From positions 1-40,199 of the forward strand of contig RXOD01003883.1 in NCBI GenBank assembly GCA_005223375.1: 40,199 nucleotides of DNA, given 5' to 3'. Shown one piece after another: positions 29,870-40,129 of this stretch (position 1 is its first letter; each line of letters begins with the position of its first letter). The translations under genes were made by a program, and so were the position numbers. The notes beneath the pieces were generated by a model. It made no database searches. It saw only the letters and a list, made by a program, of their open reading frames with translations, and was not told the DNA's origin. Origin of the DNA: Amoebophrya sp. AT5.2 (taxonomy: Eukaryota > Sar > Dinophyceae > Syndiniales > Amoebophryaceae).

Positions 29870-32800
29870 TCACGAGTCTTCTTCGATTTCGGCGGCGTTA
29901 CTCAGGAACGCGATGCTCATGCCTTTGTTTCTACCCTTCCTCACTTTGCCCGAAGTAAATCCTCGTGCTGGCACTGTGGTCCTACTCCCTGCTCCAGGTC
30001 CAGCCGGTTCGAGGAAACACGCCTTCAGCTCGGCGAGGGCCTCCTTTTCCACCTCTTCAGGAGGATCATCGTCGTCGTCCTCGGTGTCGTCCTCGTGCTG
30101 CTGTGGTGCCACCACACCAACACCCGGGACCGGAACGGGTACAGCAGCACTATCCAGCGCCTGTCCTTGGCTTTTCGTTTTCATCGCTTCCTCCAGCTTC
30201 CCGCTTCCGTCTCCCCCGAACGTTTCGTCCAGTTTCAGCTTCTTCAGATTTATTTCCAGCACCTTCTCCTCCAGGGTGCCGGGGCAAAAAAAGTACAAAA
30301 TCGTCACGGACTTCGTCTGCCCCAACCGGTGAATACGGTCCTCGGCCTGCCGGTTGTTCTGCGGGTTGTAGTCCATGTCCATCAGAATCACCATTTACAG
30401 GCCAAAAAACTGCATTGTTACGACACAAACATCTTTTAAAAACCAGACGCCACTCGCTCCCGGTGCCGGACCCTCGCCCCCGATGCCGGACGCTGGAAGG
30501 GTGTCGGGGCACCGGGAGATGAGTCATTCTGGAGTAGGGGGGGAAAGATCATTCCACCACAGCGGGAGAATTAAACAGGACGGGAGGCGGGAAGCAGGAA
30601 TCGACACTAGCGAGGAGCGGGCGGCTACAGCAGCCACAGCGAGGTGCTATCTGTGCTTCCCGCATCCGCTCCAGGGTGCCAACCCCTGCTGTTCTGGCGG
30701 CAGCATCGGTCCTTCGATGATGAGGCCAAAAACAAACCACCGAAACGAGCCCAAAAAGGGGACGGCTGTCTTGTCAAGATGCGTCTAATCGAATGCATTT
30801 TTTTGAGCTGTAAACCATGTCCGCTGCGACCAGGTTCAATCCCACACCGCCGGCGCGAGTGGACAGGAGGAAGACTTGGATCGACTTGGAAGAGTCCGAA
30901 AGTCGACTTTTGGTGTCGGTTTCGTTTACATTTGCCTCGCTGCTGAAGTCGTCTACGAGTTGCTGGCGATCCTCGGACGCCGTGCTGCCGTCGAGCCTTA
31001 CAAAGCGGAACCCTTTGAGCCGCAGGGCCTCCTCGATCACGTCGAGGAATTGCGTGTACTGGCTGAAGACGAGCGTCTTTTTGTGGCTCCGGTTCGTGAG
31101 CACTTGGAGGAGCTGCTGGATCTTGCCGCCGCTTGTGATCTCGTCGGCGGAAGCGAAAAACGGCGGCGGGAGACGGAAGCTGTTGAAGTTGTTCTTGTTG
31201 TGGCCACTGCTTAGTACTTTCTTATGTGCCTGTTGTAGTAGTGCTCGCAGTCGCCCATATTTTCTGTACCAACGCTGGTATCGGCGAGGGCGACGCGAGT
31301 GACCGATGTGTGGTAGCCTAGCCGCAGGAATCGAATCGAAGAGTAATCGATCATCTTCGGGTAGAAACAATAAACAAATACACATGTAGCTAGTACGTTT
31401 TCGCTGCCTGGTGCACTTCGAAGTCGCTCCAGTCGCGCACTGTTTTTTCTGTTCGCTCGAGGCCGGCCTTGGCGAAGTCGTCCCTCTTGGTTTGGAGCAG
31501 CTGCGCCAGGCAGCGATATTGCAGCGGACCGAACTTGGTCTGCGCCATCAGGGGCGCGCCGCAGATCCGCCGCAGCCTGCTAAAAATCGTCTTGAAGCGG
31601 CTCGCGGTTATGTTCACCGTGTTATGTTGCTGCTCGGTCGCCCGTGGTTGTGCCTGCTGGTTGTTGCTGCTTGCCCCGGCTTGGGCCTTCTTTTTTTGTC
31701 GCGTGCCCGCCGAGGGTCCGCCCGGTGGCTTTTCGCCCATCAGCCGCATCACCTGTCCGTTCCCGAAGCCCCCGTTACTACTAACCCGCGGCGACGCTTT
31801 CGGCAGGGCGTCCAGACTTTTCACTCCGTTCGCCATCGCTTCGCCACCCGCGGCAGCGTCGTCCTTGAGCAGCGCTCTGTCGCCGTCGTCGCTGCTCAAG
31901 GAGGACGTTGACGACGTGGAGTAAAGGCCGCTCCCGCTTGTACCTCCGGCGCCGCTTGCGCTGCTCGTACCTTTACCAATCGCCAGATCGATTTCGGCGT
32001 TGTACAACTTCCGCTGCTCGGCGGTTAATTCGCAGCACATCACCTTCACCCTCTTTTCCGGCAGATCTTTCAGCACGTCGCCCTTCAAACGCCGCAGCAA
32101 GAACGCGGAGCTCATGTTCTGCACCCACTGCCGACTCTGCTTGGTCTGCTCCTTCGCAGCCTTGCTTGCAGAGTTGCCCCCTCCCGTTCCTCCTCCCGGA
32201 CTCGTATCGAGCTCGGTAAGTGGCTGGAACACGGACGGCGTGCAGAACCACAGCAGGTTGCACAGCTCGGACAGGCTGTTTTGGATCGGCGTGCCGGTCA
32301 ATAACACCCGCCGCTCGGCCTTGATCTTGTGCATCTCCTGAACGCGTTTGGTCGTGTTTGTCTTCAGATAGTGCGCCTCGTCGATGATGAAGTAGCTGAA
32401 CTTGATCTGCATGAAGAACATCTTGCGGTCGTCGCGGTTCGCGAGGCAGTGCGCAGTGGTGAGAACGATGTCGTAGGGCGGCGCGTAACCGTTACATGAT
32501 CCCACAGCCGCGGCTTTGCGCTTCGCAGCGTCCTCCGCGGCGAAGTACCGGAGGCCCAGGTCCCACCGCTCCTTCTGGCTCGAGCTGTGGTAGCGGAACA
32601 CCCTCAGGTGCGGCGTCCACTTGGCCGTCTCCAGCTCCCAGTTGCGGAGCAGCGTAACCGGCGCAACAATCAGGACCGGCTTCTTCCTCCCATCAGCAGG
32701 CGCATTGGAGGGGGGAGGTGGTTTTGAAGACGTAGCTGAAGATGTAGCGGCGCTGGAGCCCGAAGCTGGTGTCCCTTTGCTCGCCGCGGGTCTCGCTGCC

Positions 32801-34095
32801 GTCGCCGTGCTTCCTGGGCCGACGTTGCAACTACTCCGCTGCAGCGCCAGAAACGTGAGCGTCTGAGCCGTTTTTCCCAGGCCCATCTCGTCGGCGAGGA
32901 TGCCGCCGAAGCCCGCATCTGTGACCGTTTTCAACCAGCGAACGCCAGCCTTTTGGTAGTCCTTCAGCTTCGCGTAACTGGCCAGGACTTCTGCTGGCAG
33001 GCAGGAAACTTCTTCCTCGTACGGGTCGCACAGATTCGTGAGCAGGTTCGTCCTTCCCTTCGAGATCGCTTTTTTCACCCGCAGCTGGGCGGCTTGCGTC
33101 TTGTTCTCCGCGAAGTTTTGCTGCACCTGCAGCGCCAGCGAGTTTGCGGTCCTCCGCATTTTCTCCACCGACTGCTGCCACTGCCGCCGCTCTTCGTCGC
33201 GCTTCTGCTGCTGCTTCACTGACTTAGAGTTGCTCGCGTTCGCGTGCGCGTAGTCCTCGTCTGAACTTGAATCCTCCGGCGTGTACTCGTCACTGGACAC
33301 GTCGTTCTGCTTCGCCTTCGTCTGCCTGTTCACACCGGACCGGTCGGGCGCCTTCAGCGGCGGGTTGAAGGAGGAGGACTGCTGGCTGTAGTGGAACTGC
33401 TGCAGCTGCTGTTGCTGCATCGCGAGGGCGCGCGCGGTCGTTGAACGCAGGACGCGCTGATTTATTCCGGAGGATTGATGGGCGGCTACTGCGCCCTTCG
33501 TAGTTGATGCTGGCGCGGTAAGCGGAAAGCCTTTCCCTTTCCCACCCAGCAGCAGACGTTGCTGTGCCGACGCGGGCGCAGCAGCAGCTCCAAGGAGTCC
33601 TACAGCTGTTATCGCCACGCCTCTTCCGTTGGCAGCACTCACTCCGCTCTGCGTTGCTGGATTCGGCGCCGACCGTATGCCTGGGGTCGTGCCGTTGCCG
33701 ATGGGAAAGTTAATACTGGGCCCGACTGACGACGAGGACATTGCTGGACATCCACCCACGTCAATGTCGGCCAAAAAATCGGCCTGGAGCGACGCAGTCA
33801 TCTGCATTGTGGCGGCGAGCGGACCTTCATTGCCATTCACAGATAGAGAAGATGCCCCACTCGGACCACCGCTCGGATACGACGTGGTAACGACCGCATG
33901 CGGGCTCGACGCTGCCGCCTGACCACACGGCGGCGCACTGACGGTCTTCTGCAGGAGTTGCGGCCTTGCTGCGTTTGCGGCCGATGTTTTCGATGTCGTG
34001 TTGCCGTTCGCGTGGTCCGAGTCACCCTCGTCGTCGGTGTCAGCCATCACCTTGCGGCGCTTGGCTCCGTTCCCATCGCTGTCAGAGTCAGACAT
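29870..34095 (-). CDS. SNF2-family ATPase, Fun30/SMARCAD1-like chromatin remodeller
   Basis: Exons 34095-31397, 31206-about 30819 and 30394-29870 give about 1203 residues. Residues 1-365 are disordered and rich in Ser, Ala, Asn and Gln. The ATPase begins with KLKDYQKAGVRWLK, motif I LADEMGLGKT (400-409), then APVTLLRNWE, DEAH (572-575) and LLTGTPIQNSLSEL. The second lobe has KKTLVFSQYTQFLDVIEE, VRLDGSTASEDRQ and STRAGGVGLNLVAADMV, continuing after the last intron with YNPQNNRQAEDRIHRLGQ. SMARCAD1/Fun30 affinity is suggested by the short FSYFIIDEAHYLK and LLRRLKGDVLKDLPEK blocks and by WSDFEVHQAAKTY at the lobe 2 border. A low-complexity insert of about 120 residues splits the middle. Intron 1 is GT-AG, phase 2; intron 2 is introner-like. 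Likely role: nucleosome editing or sliding. Confidence 0.9.
30390..30818. mobile_element. Introner-like intron with terminal inverted repeats and ATGGT duplication (family III)
   Basis: This is intron 2 of the SNF2 gene. On the coding strand it begins ATGGTTTACAGCTCAAAAAA and ends with AATGCAGTTTTTTGGCCTGT, then AA and ATGGT. The inner ends, TTTACAG...CTGTAAA with T/A runs and TGCATT, are inverted repeats of about 24 bp. ATGGT flanks both sides as a direct repeat, like a target-site duplication. The exon joint must fall within ATGGT to restore ADMVILMD, so no GT-AG choice fits. The insertion splits helicase motif V, so accurate removal is essential for function. Confidence 0.8.
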
Positions 34096-34188
34096 TCTTG
34101 TCCTTAATTTCAAACCGAGGAGAACTACAGCGAGTACAAGCGGGCGAAGGAAGTCGTACGTACACGGGCTGCTACAACAAACTACATA

Positions 34189-34796
34189 CTACGTATACAT
34201 ACTTAAACCAGCTACACATTCTTGTTGCATGAAACGCGTCGCAGAGATGCCGCTGGTCGTAAAGAGTTGGTGGTTCGAAATTGATCGGAGGACAGCGACA
34301 AACTGAAATGAACTATCACGAAAGTGCGAGCACACTTCAATACCAACGATCCTTCTGCTTCTACTGATCTCGATTGATAGATCGTACTTTATGAAGACGA
34401 TGAGCTGCACCGCGACGAGACGCGGGATCTTCATCGCCGGCGGAGTGACGCAACCCCCTGTCCGCAAGTTTGCGCTCCCAAGCGGCACACGTACACACTC
34501 ACAGGTCTTTGCAAAAAAGCAAGCCACTTGTTTGTGCTTCTCTGCTGCTTGGCAGCTTCTCTGATTCGTCCCAGGAGCTGATCTTGCCGATCTCTGAATG
34601 TGAACAGCATGCTCGTCTCTTGATCCAAATCGCACAACTCGATCTGAGGATCTTCGATCGCTATCCATCCTTCTGACATGATTTTGCACCACAGAGATAG
34701 AAGATACGTGCGGCAAAGACAGACCTGCGCTTCGTCGAAGGTACGCGCAGGAACGAACTTGCGCGCTGTATGAATGTCAACGCAGCCATCAATCAT
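34189..34796 (-). CDS. Small protein, unknown function, probably two exons
   Basis: The ATG at 34796 opens a 98-codon frame to a strong donor (CAAAGACCT|GTGAGTG, exon end 34503). It includes ARTFDEAQVCLCRTYLL, IAIEDPQIELCDLDQETSML and LLGRIREAAKQQRSTNKWLA, which look like real protein. A possible second exon, 34302-34189 after ATTTCAG, joins in phase 0 and ends in a stop after about 37 codons, but its content is weak. No family is recognised. The start is only about 60 bases from the end of the secreted-protein gene at 34858. Confidence 0.42.
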
Positions 34797-34857
34797 GATC
34801 GGATGCTGGACGGAAAAAAAAATCGCTGCTCGTGTCTCGTTCCCGCTTTCCCAGTGG

Positions 34858-35256
34858 TCATTTTACCTTGAATCCCTCCGAATTCGCAGGCGAGTACCTG
34901 TTGAAGACGGTCATCAGGTCCAGACACAGCGCCGCCGGGTCCCAGTTTGCGTCGCCTCCGTACTTCTTCGCGGTGACGTCCTGCATCTCCTGGCACCCCG
35001 TTTGGTACCGGTAGGTGCTCACGCCCGAATCCACCGCCGGCTGGCACATGGTCTCCACCACACCCACAAGCTCGGCGCCGGAAAGGAGCTGCGCCTTGCG
35101 GTTCCGCATGAAGTTCTGGCACGCGGTGTAGCCCCGCGGCATCTGCTTATTGTCGTTTTTGTCCAATGTGTCGGCTGCGACGCGGAGCGCCTGTGCCGGG
35201 GAGGTGTGCTGGGCGCAGCTGACGAGGCCCAGAGCAGCAAGAGCGAGCTGGCGCAT
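34858..35256 (-). CDS. Secreted protein with signal peptide, unknown family
   Basis: The ATG at 35256 gives 132 residues. They start with a typical signal peptide (MRQLALAALGLVSCAQ, likely cleavage after SPAQA near residue 23) and continue as a small soluble domain with four cysteines (YTACQNF, ETMCQPA, TGCQEM, ALCLDL), which could form two disulfides. There is no transmembrane segment after the signal. The frame stays open upstream to about 35514, with an ATG near 35405, but only the chosen start gives a signal peptide at the N-terminus. I do not recognise the family; secretion from a parasite-like cell is inference. Confidence 0.7.
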   Translation of the reverse strand: MRQLALAALGLVSCAQHTSPAQALRVAADTLDKNDNKQMPRGYTACQNFMRNRKAQLLSGAELVGVVETMCQPAVDSGVSTYRYQTGCQEMQDVTAKKYGGDANWDPAALCLDLMTVFNRYSPANSEGFKVK

Positions 35257-36041
35257 GCTTGGGCCGCGCCTGGGGGGCGGGGGGGTGTAACTGCGAGCCC
35301 GGTTCCGGTAGAGGGATCTGCCTTTCGTCGGCGAGTCGCTCACTTTGTTTCTCTGGCGACCGACGAAGGCCTCATCCCCGTTTGTGGTTTTAGGAAGATA
35401 CTGCATATAGTAAGTAACACCGCCCTTACGCTCGACTACGAAACAAGTCACAGAGTCTGCAAGACAAGTACTACCAGCTCGAGTTGCCCCTCGTTCAAAC
35501 CTCACGACACACACGGCAAAAGTAAAAGAGCGCTCCTGGTCCTGCTATTATAAATTATAAGTTAGTATAAAGCTTGCGTTCTCCTTCTCTCTGCTTCCTC
35601 CTCGAGCGTCCGCTTTTCCTTCAAGTTGCAGAAACCAGCAAAAGCGCCGCGGGCGTACATCTTTCGCGCTTCGTGGTGCTGGATCGGGAATGCGGACGAG
35701 AAGCAAGCAGCAGCTGCTGTCACCCCCAGAGAGAAACGAGAAACAAAGCCTCAATTTGTGAGCCAGCATCAAAATCATGCATCCAGAAGAAAAGCGGCGA
35801 AGCAAGTCAATGTGTCCCGTGCCCATGAGATGAGAACTTGCGTCAAGTTCAACGCCGGCCGCTGCGCCGAGAGCGGCGCGCCGTGGGGGCAGCTTCATCT
35901 ACTTCATCCAGACAGTATGGCGGTGCACTTGCGCCCAATGAATGCAAAAGCGAACCGCGTGCATTTTTTCTTTTTGGTCTGTTGAGACAATGCCGCCACC
36001 TGGGTGACAGTTGTGCACTAACCTAAAGCGTCGCCCTCATC
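35257..36041. other. Intergenic, nothing certain
   Basis: The upstream part of the secreted-protein gene extends to about 35514 in frame without a stop. Beyond that I see no supported coding region or repeat. Confidence 0.35.
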
Positions 36042-36674
36042 TTAAGAAAAATGGCCACGGAAGAGCGCACCCACGAGCGGCGCGATGCGGGGAAAGAAAT
36101 CGCAGCCGCGCGCCGCGCGCCAAGCCCGGAACGCCTGGGGCGCGGCGCGAGGGAGTTGGCCAACTTGCTGCAACAGCCAGACCATTCGCGTCACTTTGTC
36201 GTAGTGGCCGGAAGGATACTGGTTATCCGGTAGGTGCGCCGAGATGCCGTTGCCCGCTGTTGTCAGCGCTTCAAGCACTTCCGCCGCCAGTCCCGGAGCC
36301 TTTGAATTTGCGAACTCCTTGAACGCCGTCGGGGCGTCCTGCTGCGCCAGTAAAGAGGTGCCGCGCTGCGCGTGGATAATCAAATCCGGCGACTTGATGC
36401 CTGAGGCCGTCGAGTTGAGGTCGCCGAGCTTCTGCGCCAGTCCCAAGAGTACGGCGAGGAGCCCGGAAATCTCCGCCCATGATGCCTCGGCATTCCGTTT
36501 ATTCCGCTGCAGTCGGGCTTTGTTCGCGCGAAAGCGCCCGCGCGAGCTCGAAATCCGGCCGCGAGCTTCGTGCGCGCTTCCTGCGTCACGATCAATGCAA
36601 AAAGCCGGCTGCGCGCTGTTGCCTTCGCCACATTCTGACCCCAGTGAACGTGTTCCGCTAGCGGAGGTCGTCAC
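36042..36674 (-). CDS. Possible protein-coding ORF, unknown function
   Basis: A 210-codon minus-strand frame ends in a stop at 36042. It has an Arg/Ala-rich first half and a helical second half (SGLLAVLLGLAQKLGDLNS, AAEVLEALTTAGNG, VTRMVWLLQQVGQL). The first codon is GTG and there is no in-frame ATG until late, so either an upstream exon is missing or the frame is chance in GC-rich DNA. Overlapping frames are also open. No motif is recognised. Confidence 0.33.
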   Translation of the reverse strand: MTTSASGTRSLGSECGEGNSAQPAFCIDRDAGSAHEARGRISSSRGRFRANKARLQRNKRNAEASWAEISGLLAVLLGLAQKLGDLNSTASGIKSPDLIIHAQRGTSLLAQQDAPTAFKEFANSKAPGLAAEVLEALTTAGNGISAHLPDNQYPSGHYDKVTRMVWLLQQVGQLPRAAPQAFRAWRAARGCDFFPRIAPLVGALFRGHFS

Positions 36675-36684
36675 GCCTCGCCTC

Positions 36685-36720
36685 TACGTCTACCTACGTC
36701 TACCTACGTCTACCTACGGC
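36685..36720. repeat. Short tandem repeat, 10-bp unit
   Basis: The unit TACCTACGTC is repeated about three and a half times. No function is apparent. Confidence 0.85.
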
Positions 36721-37357
36721 GACAGTATAAATTATCAATCTTGACAGACACTGGTCAGCTATGACGAACGGGCACGAGTGTAAACGACGAAGTGCAGTGA
36801 AAGGACGCTGAATCACCTCCAAGAACGGGCTCCCCTTTCGGCTTCGAGGCGTATCGCGGCGAGCAGTAGCGGGCCTTATTTGTTCTTCTTCTTCGGTCAT
36901 GGATTCCCTTTAATTTTTCACTTCTGGCGCCAGAGCTTTGCTCGGCAAAAAACAGCTCAGCCATGCAATCCGTCTTAGTAAATCAATCACAATTCTTCAC
37001 CATTACTACATTCGCTGTGCCTTTATGGCGCCGCAGCTTCAATGAATCCCGCATCGATCTTTTGAGTTGTGCTTGTGCTTTCTTTTGAAATCGGGTACCA
37101 AGTGCTAGTGAATTGAGTTTGTTTGAATTTTGGCTGCTCTCTGGGACCCGTCGCCGAATTATTTCAAAACACCAAAACGAGTAGGCTGCTGGGAACAAGA
37201 TACTTTGACTTACAGGCGTTGCTCCTCAGACCCTGTAGAACAAGTGAATTCATCTTGCATTCAAATCGTTCAGGACATCGGACCTCCATCTCCGCCGCCG
37301 GCCACGGGGCCGCCACGGCCCCTTCAAGTACTAAGATACTTAAGAAAGTAATCTTAA

Positions 37358-37480
37358 TCAATCCGCCCGCTTTCTCTTCTTCACCCCACCGCTCGAGGCC
37401 TCGGTCGCCACTAGGTTGCTCGCGATGTAGCCGATTCCCAGGGCCCCCAGGCACGAGATCGCGGCATGCGATATGCACGG
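37358..37480 (-). CDS. Probable terminal exon of a membrane protein
   Basis: This minus-strand frame encodes SHAAISCLGALGIGYIAS, a clear transmembrane segment, followed by a short tail with a GGVKKRKRAD end and TGA. The frame is open upstream to about 37555 without an ATG, so earlier exons must exist; the ORF at 37726-38343 could supply them, but I could not fix the junction. The basic C-terminal tail after a single helix suggests a small tail-anchored or type I-like protein. The family is not recognised. Confidence 0.4.
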   Translation of the reverse strand, partial: PCISHAAISCLGALGIGYIASNLVATEASSGGVKKRKRAD

Positions 37481-37725
37481 CTTTGCGTTTTCATTTGGAA
37501 AGTTTTCAAAATTTTTGATGGTGTTTGGTCTTGGAGGGCTTGGCTTGTTTCATACGAAGGCACTGGCTAGGTTTGCTGTCTACGTTCCCGATGCATGCCT
37601 ATGCTACTTGCTCGGGCGTTTCTAAGGGCTGCTGCAGGCGGGGGCCGCCTCCAAATGTAAGTCTCCTGGAGTTCTTGGCCACCCCCCCTTGCAGTAGCCC
37701 CTCCCCCTAGTCGTTTTCAACAGGC

Positions 37726-38343
37726 CTAGAATTGAAGCGGATCTGTGGGATCCCTCAGAAGCCTCCCCTTTTTTTGTGTCTGAGGGTCTCTGAGATTGCC
37801 ACGATGGCAAAAGAAACGGAGTGTCACGAAGCCAGTTCGTTTTTGCCTTGTTTGGTCTGATTTGCTAGCTGCTCGCGTGGGCATATCACTGCCGTCGGCA
37901 TTAGCTTCGCGACTTGTTGCCCTTGCTTCCTTCGCCAGATCGCGGCCAACATCGTCGCAAAAAATTGAAAACGATTGAAATGAAAACGCAATAAAGCTCC
38001 TCATACACGACGCGAAGGCATTTATCTTCTTCTTGATTTCGCGGTACCCGTACGTGTATTGGAGTTCTTGCGCGGCCGACAAGATATTGTCATCCGGCTC
38101 GGCTGGGAGCACCCGGGGCGTGGGGTGGTTGGCGTAGAAGCAGGTGGGAGTCGTCGTGCTCAAAGCTGGTGCGGCGTGCTGGAGAGGGAGATGCACCGGG
38201 GTCCGGGGAACCACGCTGTTTGCGACGGCCGATGTGGACGACATGGAGCTGATCGTGGATCGCATGCCGCCACCAATTCCAGCGCCCAGGCCAAGGGCGA
38301 GGTCGCCTTGGTGCCACGAAAGCGCCTGTGACAAGATGCCCAT
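37726..38343 (-). CDS. Hypothetical protein, first exon probable
   Basis: The ATG at 38343 opens a frame starting MGILSQALSWHQGDLALGLG, followed by AGIGGGMRSTISSMSS and a Pro/Thr/Ser-rich stretch. It then runs through PAEPDDNILSAAQELQYTYG near residue 100. After about residue 120 the sequence loses protein character, so an intron probably starts there; GTACGG, GTACCG and GTGTATGAG are possible donors. The downstream membrane exon at 37358-37480 may belong to it. No family is recognised. Confidence 0.4.
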   Translation of the reverse strand: MGILSQALSWHQGDLALGLGAGIGGGMRSTISSMSSTSAVANSVVPRTPVHLPLQHAAPALSTTTPTCFYANHPTPRVLPAEPDDNILSAAQELQYTYGYREIKKKINAFASCMRSFIAFSFQSFSIFCDDVGRDLAKEARATSREANADGSDMPTRAASKSDQTRQKRTGFVTLRFFCHRGNLRDPQTQKKGRLLRDPTDPLQF

Positions 38344-38475
38344 ATTGCAATTGCAGGAGGTGCGAACGAGAGTGCTGCAAGTAGATGTGCTGCACCGGAG
38401 TATGCTTGTATCTGCGAAGTGCTGCAGCGTTGCTGCTACTCGCGAGCAGTGCTGGTCTTTGCTTTTTGCGATGTA

Positions 38476-38502
38476 TGATTGATTGATTGATTGATTGATT
38501 GA
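38476..38502. repeat. Tetranucleotide microsatellite
   Basis: A run of TGAT units, about 27 bases long, lies in a non-coding stretch. Confidence 0.9.
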
Positions 38503-39004
38503 CGCGTGGTTTGACGCTTGTCTCAGTCAAGTCCCTCCGAAACAAACACTACGTACAGACTACACTTATCTCGATTACGAGCACTCGGTCGATCGTCGAG
38601 CAGCCATCACATACTCGAAATTGCACTCAATTTGCTTTGCACGACCAGACGCGGAATCAAAGCGAACCCCCATCAAATTCAAAGTCCTTCCTTTGTCTAT
38701 TAAGTTTCAGGATTCATTCGCATATCGCTGCACAAAAATCGTACGTCCCCGCCTGGTCGCTGCCAGAACTGACCAAACTTCGAAAAAAAACCAATACCAA
38801 AGTGACAGATACTATTACGAGTCCTTAAGCCTGCAATGACAAGGATACGCTCTGCGGAGGAGGAGAAGCTCTGCTGAGAATACAACAAACTGGTGAAGAA
38901 AATTGCGAAGATGTTCGAGCTCTTGGTAGATTTTTGCAGACCTCTGCCTACAAAGTCGCGGAGTGAAACTACAATCAAACATGCGAGAATCGTCAACGAA
39001 GCCC
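38503..39004. other. Intergenic, nothing supported
   Basis: No coding frame or repeat is supported. The ORFs here overlap one another on both strands without motifs. Confidence 0.35.
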
Positions 39005-39511
39005 TCACGCGAAGCCGCTCCCCGGACCCGCGCCGCCGAGACTCCCTGGTCCCCCACCTGCGTCTTCCATGTTCGAGTTCAGCTTTTTGAAGTTGAGAAT
39101 TTGCGAGAACACGTGTTCGAGTACGTGTTTTGCGGAGCGTTGCTCCGCGGTGACTTGGAGGATGTCGCCAGCTTGCATCACGTAGTAATCCAGGTCCTCG
39201 TCGGTGCACTGTTGTAGTGTGCGGGCGAATTTGTTTTTACATTTCATTATTCTCGATCCATCAACATGAACTCCAACTAATTATTAATTTCCTTCTCACA
39301 TCTTCCGCGATGAAATGAAGTGGAATAAAACGTAAACCGAAATCCACCAATCCATCGTCGTAGTCTACAAACATCAGAGCGCCATTAAATTCGAATTCTA
39401 ATTCTACTTGAATGGCAAAGCTAGTACCTTGTTCGTGAGTTGCGCCAGCCTTGTTTTTTCGCTTGCGAATTCCTCGTCGAGGTCGTAGAGATCCAACGCG
39501 GGCCCGCCCAT
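39005..39511 (-). CDS. Small protein of about 95 residues, two exons, unknown function
   Basis: Exons 39511-39428 and 39208-39005 join in phase 0 by a canonical intron (donor GTACTAGC, acceptor ACAACAG). The N-terminus reads MGGPALDLYDLDEEFASEKT, then RLAQLTNKCTDEDLDYYVMQ. A helix around VLEHVFSQILNFKKL and a Gly/Pro-rich tail to TGA follow. The acidic start and the helical core look real, but I do not recognise a family. The ATG is only 15 bases from the stop of the frame at 39527-40126. Confidence 0.6.
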
Positions 39512-39526
39512 TTCTTAGAGCTACGC

Positions 39527-40126
39527 CTACGGAAAATGCCAAATGATCAGAAGAGACATATAGATACTGAAGACAGATCTTCGCGCTAGCCCGATTTGCT
39601 GCCCGCGCGAACCAGTCGAGCCGCGCGACGCTGAGTTGCGCTCCAACAACGCGCAAATTTCCACGCGCAAGCGGGCCCATCTCTTCTGGATAGTAGAAGT
39701 ACTAGACCTCACCAGATTATTGAAGAAAAGTATGCTGGTGGAATAGGCATTGCATGCCGCCCCCGCCCCCAGATGGGCCCCGGGAGTCTGTCGAGATGCT
39801 GCGGAGCCACCTGCTGCCGTGATTAATGTGTTTCCCCTTGGGCGTTGAGCGATTTGGCAACACGGCGACAGCTTTCTTTCAGGCATTGGCGTTATCGCCA
39901 ACCTGAAGCCTTCGCGCGCGGCTACCATCCCAAGGCCTATAGCATTTCGCAACCCCGCGAAGTACCCGAAGCAAAGTACCTCAGCAAAGTACGCGGCCAG
40001 TTCCGACACGACCAGCCCAGCGCCCCCCGCTTTCTCGTATGCTGACCACGCTGGCCGAAAATAAAAGTAGATAGTACCAACAAAAATAATGTTGAAAGTG
40101 CCTTCTACTATATATGCTTCTCGCAT
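39527..40126 (-). CDS. Possible membrane protein, unknown function
   Basis: An ATG at 40126 opens a 199-codon frame ending in TAG. It begins MREAYIVEGTFNIIFVGTIY, with hydrophobic stretches near residues 11-25 and 39-60 (LVVSELAAYFAEVLCFGYFA). The second half is less protein-like, and a donor at NNL|GTGAGG near 39710 suggests the true gene may be spliced. The start lies a few bases from the 70-bp palindrome at the window end, so the 5' end could also be wrong. No family is recognised. Confidence 0.38.
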   Translation of the reverse strand: MREAYIVEGTFNIIFVGTIYFYFRPAWSAYEKAGGAGLVVSELAAYFAEVLCFGYFAGLRNAIGLGMVAAREGFRLAITPMPERKLSPCCQIAQRPRGNTLITAAGGSAASRQTPGAHLGAGAACNAYSTSILFFNNLVRSSTSTIQKRWARLRVEICALLERNSASRGSTGSRGQQIGLARRSVFSIYMSLLIIWHFP

Positions 40127-40129
40127 ATG

